The notes beneath the pieces are model-generated. The model did not search any database. It worked only from the letters and a program-made list of their open reading frames with translations, and had not been told where the DNA came from. From Planctomycetota bacterium (GTDB taxonomy: Bacteria; Planctomycetota; PUPC01; DSUN01), in NCBI GenBank assembly GCA_035384565.1, contig DAOOIT010000039.1, positions 1-60,759 on the forward strand: 60,759 bases of DNA. The letters run 5' to 3'. This document shows, piece by piece, positions 60,058 through 60,759 of this stretch (the first letter of the stretch is position 1; every line of letters begins with the position of its first letter). The translations under genes were made by a program, and so were the position numbers.

Positions 60058-60759
60058 GCGTCCCCGATCCACACTCACGGGATCGGCGGTTCCCTCTGCG
60101 CGCCCGAGGCGCCGTGGCGGGATCCTAACCGTTCGTGCATGGTGTAGCCTGGCGCAATGCTCTACCGAGTGCGCCTACTCCAGCGGTTGCCGGCTTCCCC
60201 TGCCCCACACAGGCGGCCCTCGCGCGACAACGCCGACGCACGCATACCGGGCCCTGCGGCAGAGGCGCGCTTCGGCCGGAATACTACTCCGGCCGCGAAT
60301 CAGGTTGCCTTCTTCCGTGCCGCGAGAAGCGCCTCCCTTGTCGAGAGCTATCGCAAGCGGGACGCTTGCGGCCACAATTGAGGCTCGGGCCGACGCCACG
60401 TGGCTCCGGCCACGGTAAGCTGGTTTGCAGCCGGAGCAGGAGGTGGGGGCCCCGCCGCTCAGTTCAGGGGGCCAGTTCGTGGTGCAGGCTCAAGCCCGTG
60501 GGCGGGCTCCGGGATGCGGAGCAGACGCCTCACGGACTCTCGATTCGCTCGGCCGAGGTGTTTCGCGGCAGCAAGATTGCGTCTCGACGCCGCGTGAAGG
60601 GGTGCCCGTGCACACCGCTCGTGGTGCAAGGGACGCCGGGCCGCACGCGCTGTGCGGCGCCGCACACCTGGACCCGGGCCGCCCCTGCGACGCCAGACAC
60701 CGCGCCGCTAGGAGCCTGTCCAAGAATCCCCGTGGGCTGCGTTGCCGGCGCCAGCGGGG
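60058..60759. other. Terminal intergenic region with 97-bp repeat
   Basis: About 700 bp to the window edge. After the Hfq-like gene a small hairpin (CCGATCC with GGATCGG, 60069-60088) could be a terminator. The 97-bp repeat copy 3 (60281-60377) lies further on. The rest is GC-rich with no frame I trust as a gene; short open frames here are inside repeats or shadow each other. Confidence 0.55.
60281..60377 (-). repeat. 97-bp repeat family, copy 3
   Basis: The same length as 22294-22390 but on the other strand, with the CCGGCCGCGAATC end and the CGCAAGCGGGACGCTTGCGG hairpin kept. The TACTACTCCGG end matches the 29-bp end of the element at 22229. Confidence 0.7.

Overview
GC-rich (high-60s percent G+C by eye) chromosomal window with two parts: a mobile element from the left edge to about 16.5 kb, then about 44 kb of ordinary-looking chromosome. 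The gene content suggests a free-living heterotroph of the PVC superphylum, most probably Planctomycetota, known only by genome type. Pointers are a hydrazine-synthase-alpha-like cytochrome protein with HEAT repeats, a GH172 (DUF2961) protein, a sialate-O-acetylesterase-like protein, a GH51 enzyme with an extra N-terminal module, zinc-ribbon plus single-membrane-segment proteins, and an NfeD/FloA operon. Taxonomy is inference.

Region 1 (1-16545) is the replication/recombination half of a prophage or integrative element. On the minus strand, reading from about 11.1 kb leftward: an SMC/TrlF-like ATPase, a soluble HEAT-repeat histidine kinase and a response regulator (one coupled operon), then a zinc-ribbon protein, a sigma-region-4-like protein, an SF2 helicase, a VRR-NUC nuclease, a primase-polymerase/helicase, a 300-bp array of CGCAATCTC repeats (candidate origin or operator), a HTH protein, a small lipoprotein and a gene cut by the window edge. 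On the plus strand (11.3-16.5 kb): an unknown protein, a RecB/Cas4-like Fe-S exonuclease, a Sak4-type ATPase, a probable ssDNA-binding protein, a small protein and a large serine recombinase whose 3' end lies inside an initiator tRNA gene, which marks the right attachment site. No capsid, terminase or tail gene is visible. A near-identical 32-bp dyad sits in front of both the plus-strand operon and the helicase operon.

Region 2 (16.5-60.8 kb) holds catabolic and envelope genes: nucleoside hydrolase, MATE exporter, GH51 enzyme, a double metallo-beta-lactamase-fold protein, an NfeD-NfeD-FloA-membrane protein-cytochrome bd-like oxidase gene string, a URO-D-family protein, a secreted esterase, a sodium/solute symporter with a small membrane partner, a clan GH-A glycosidase, a two-gene archaeal-type entry to the shikimate pathway, a DUF255 protein, a glycyl radical enzyme, an RTX-like secreted protein, the HzsA-like cytochrome, an SGNH/SASA esterase, a GH172 protein and an Hfq-like protein with an N-terminal coiled coil. 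Many intergenic regions carry recognisable sigma-70 promoters (TTGACN, 16-17 bp, TANNNT). Three families of short repeats are dispersed here: a 140-bp hairpin repeat, a 97-bp repeat, and a 29-nt perfect palindrome, four of whose five copies lie in frame inside coding genes.

The best candidate for an undescribed system is the ATPase / HEAT-kinase / response-regulator operon at 7226-11120. It sits between the two early operons of the element and next to a 33-bp tandem repeat array that could be its target. It may be a DNA-sensing two-component switch for element induction or for defence against other phages.
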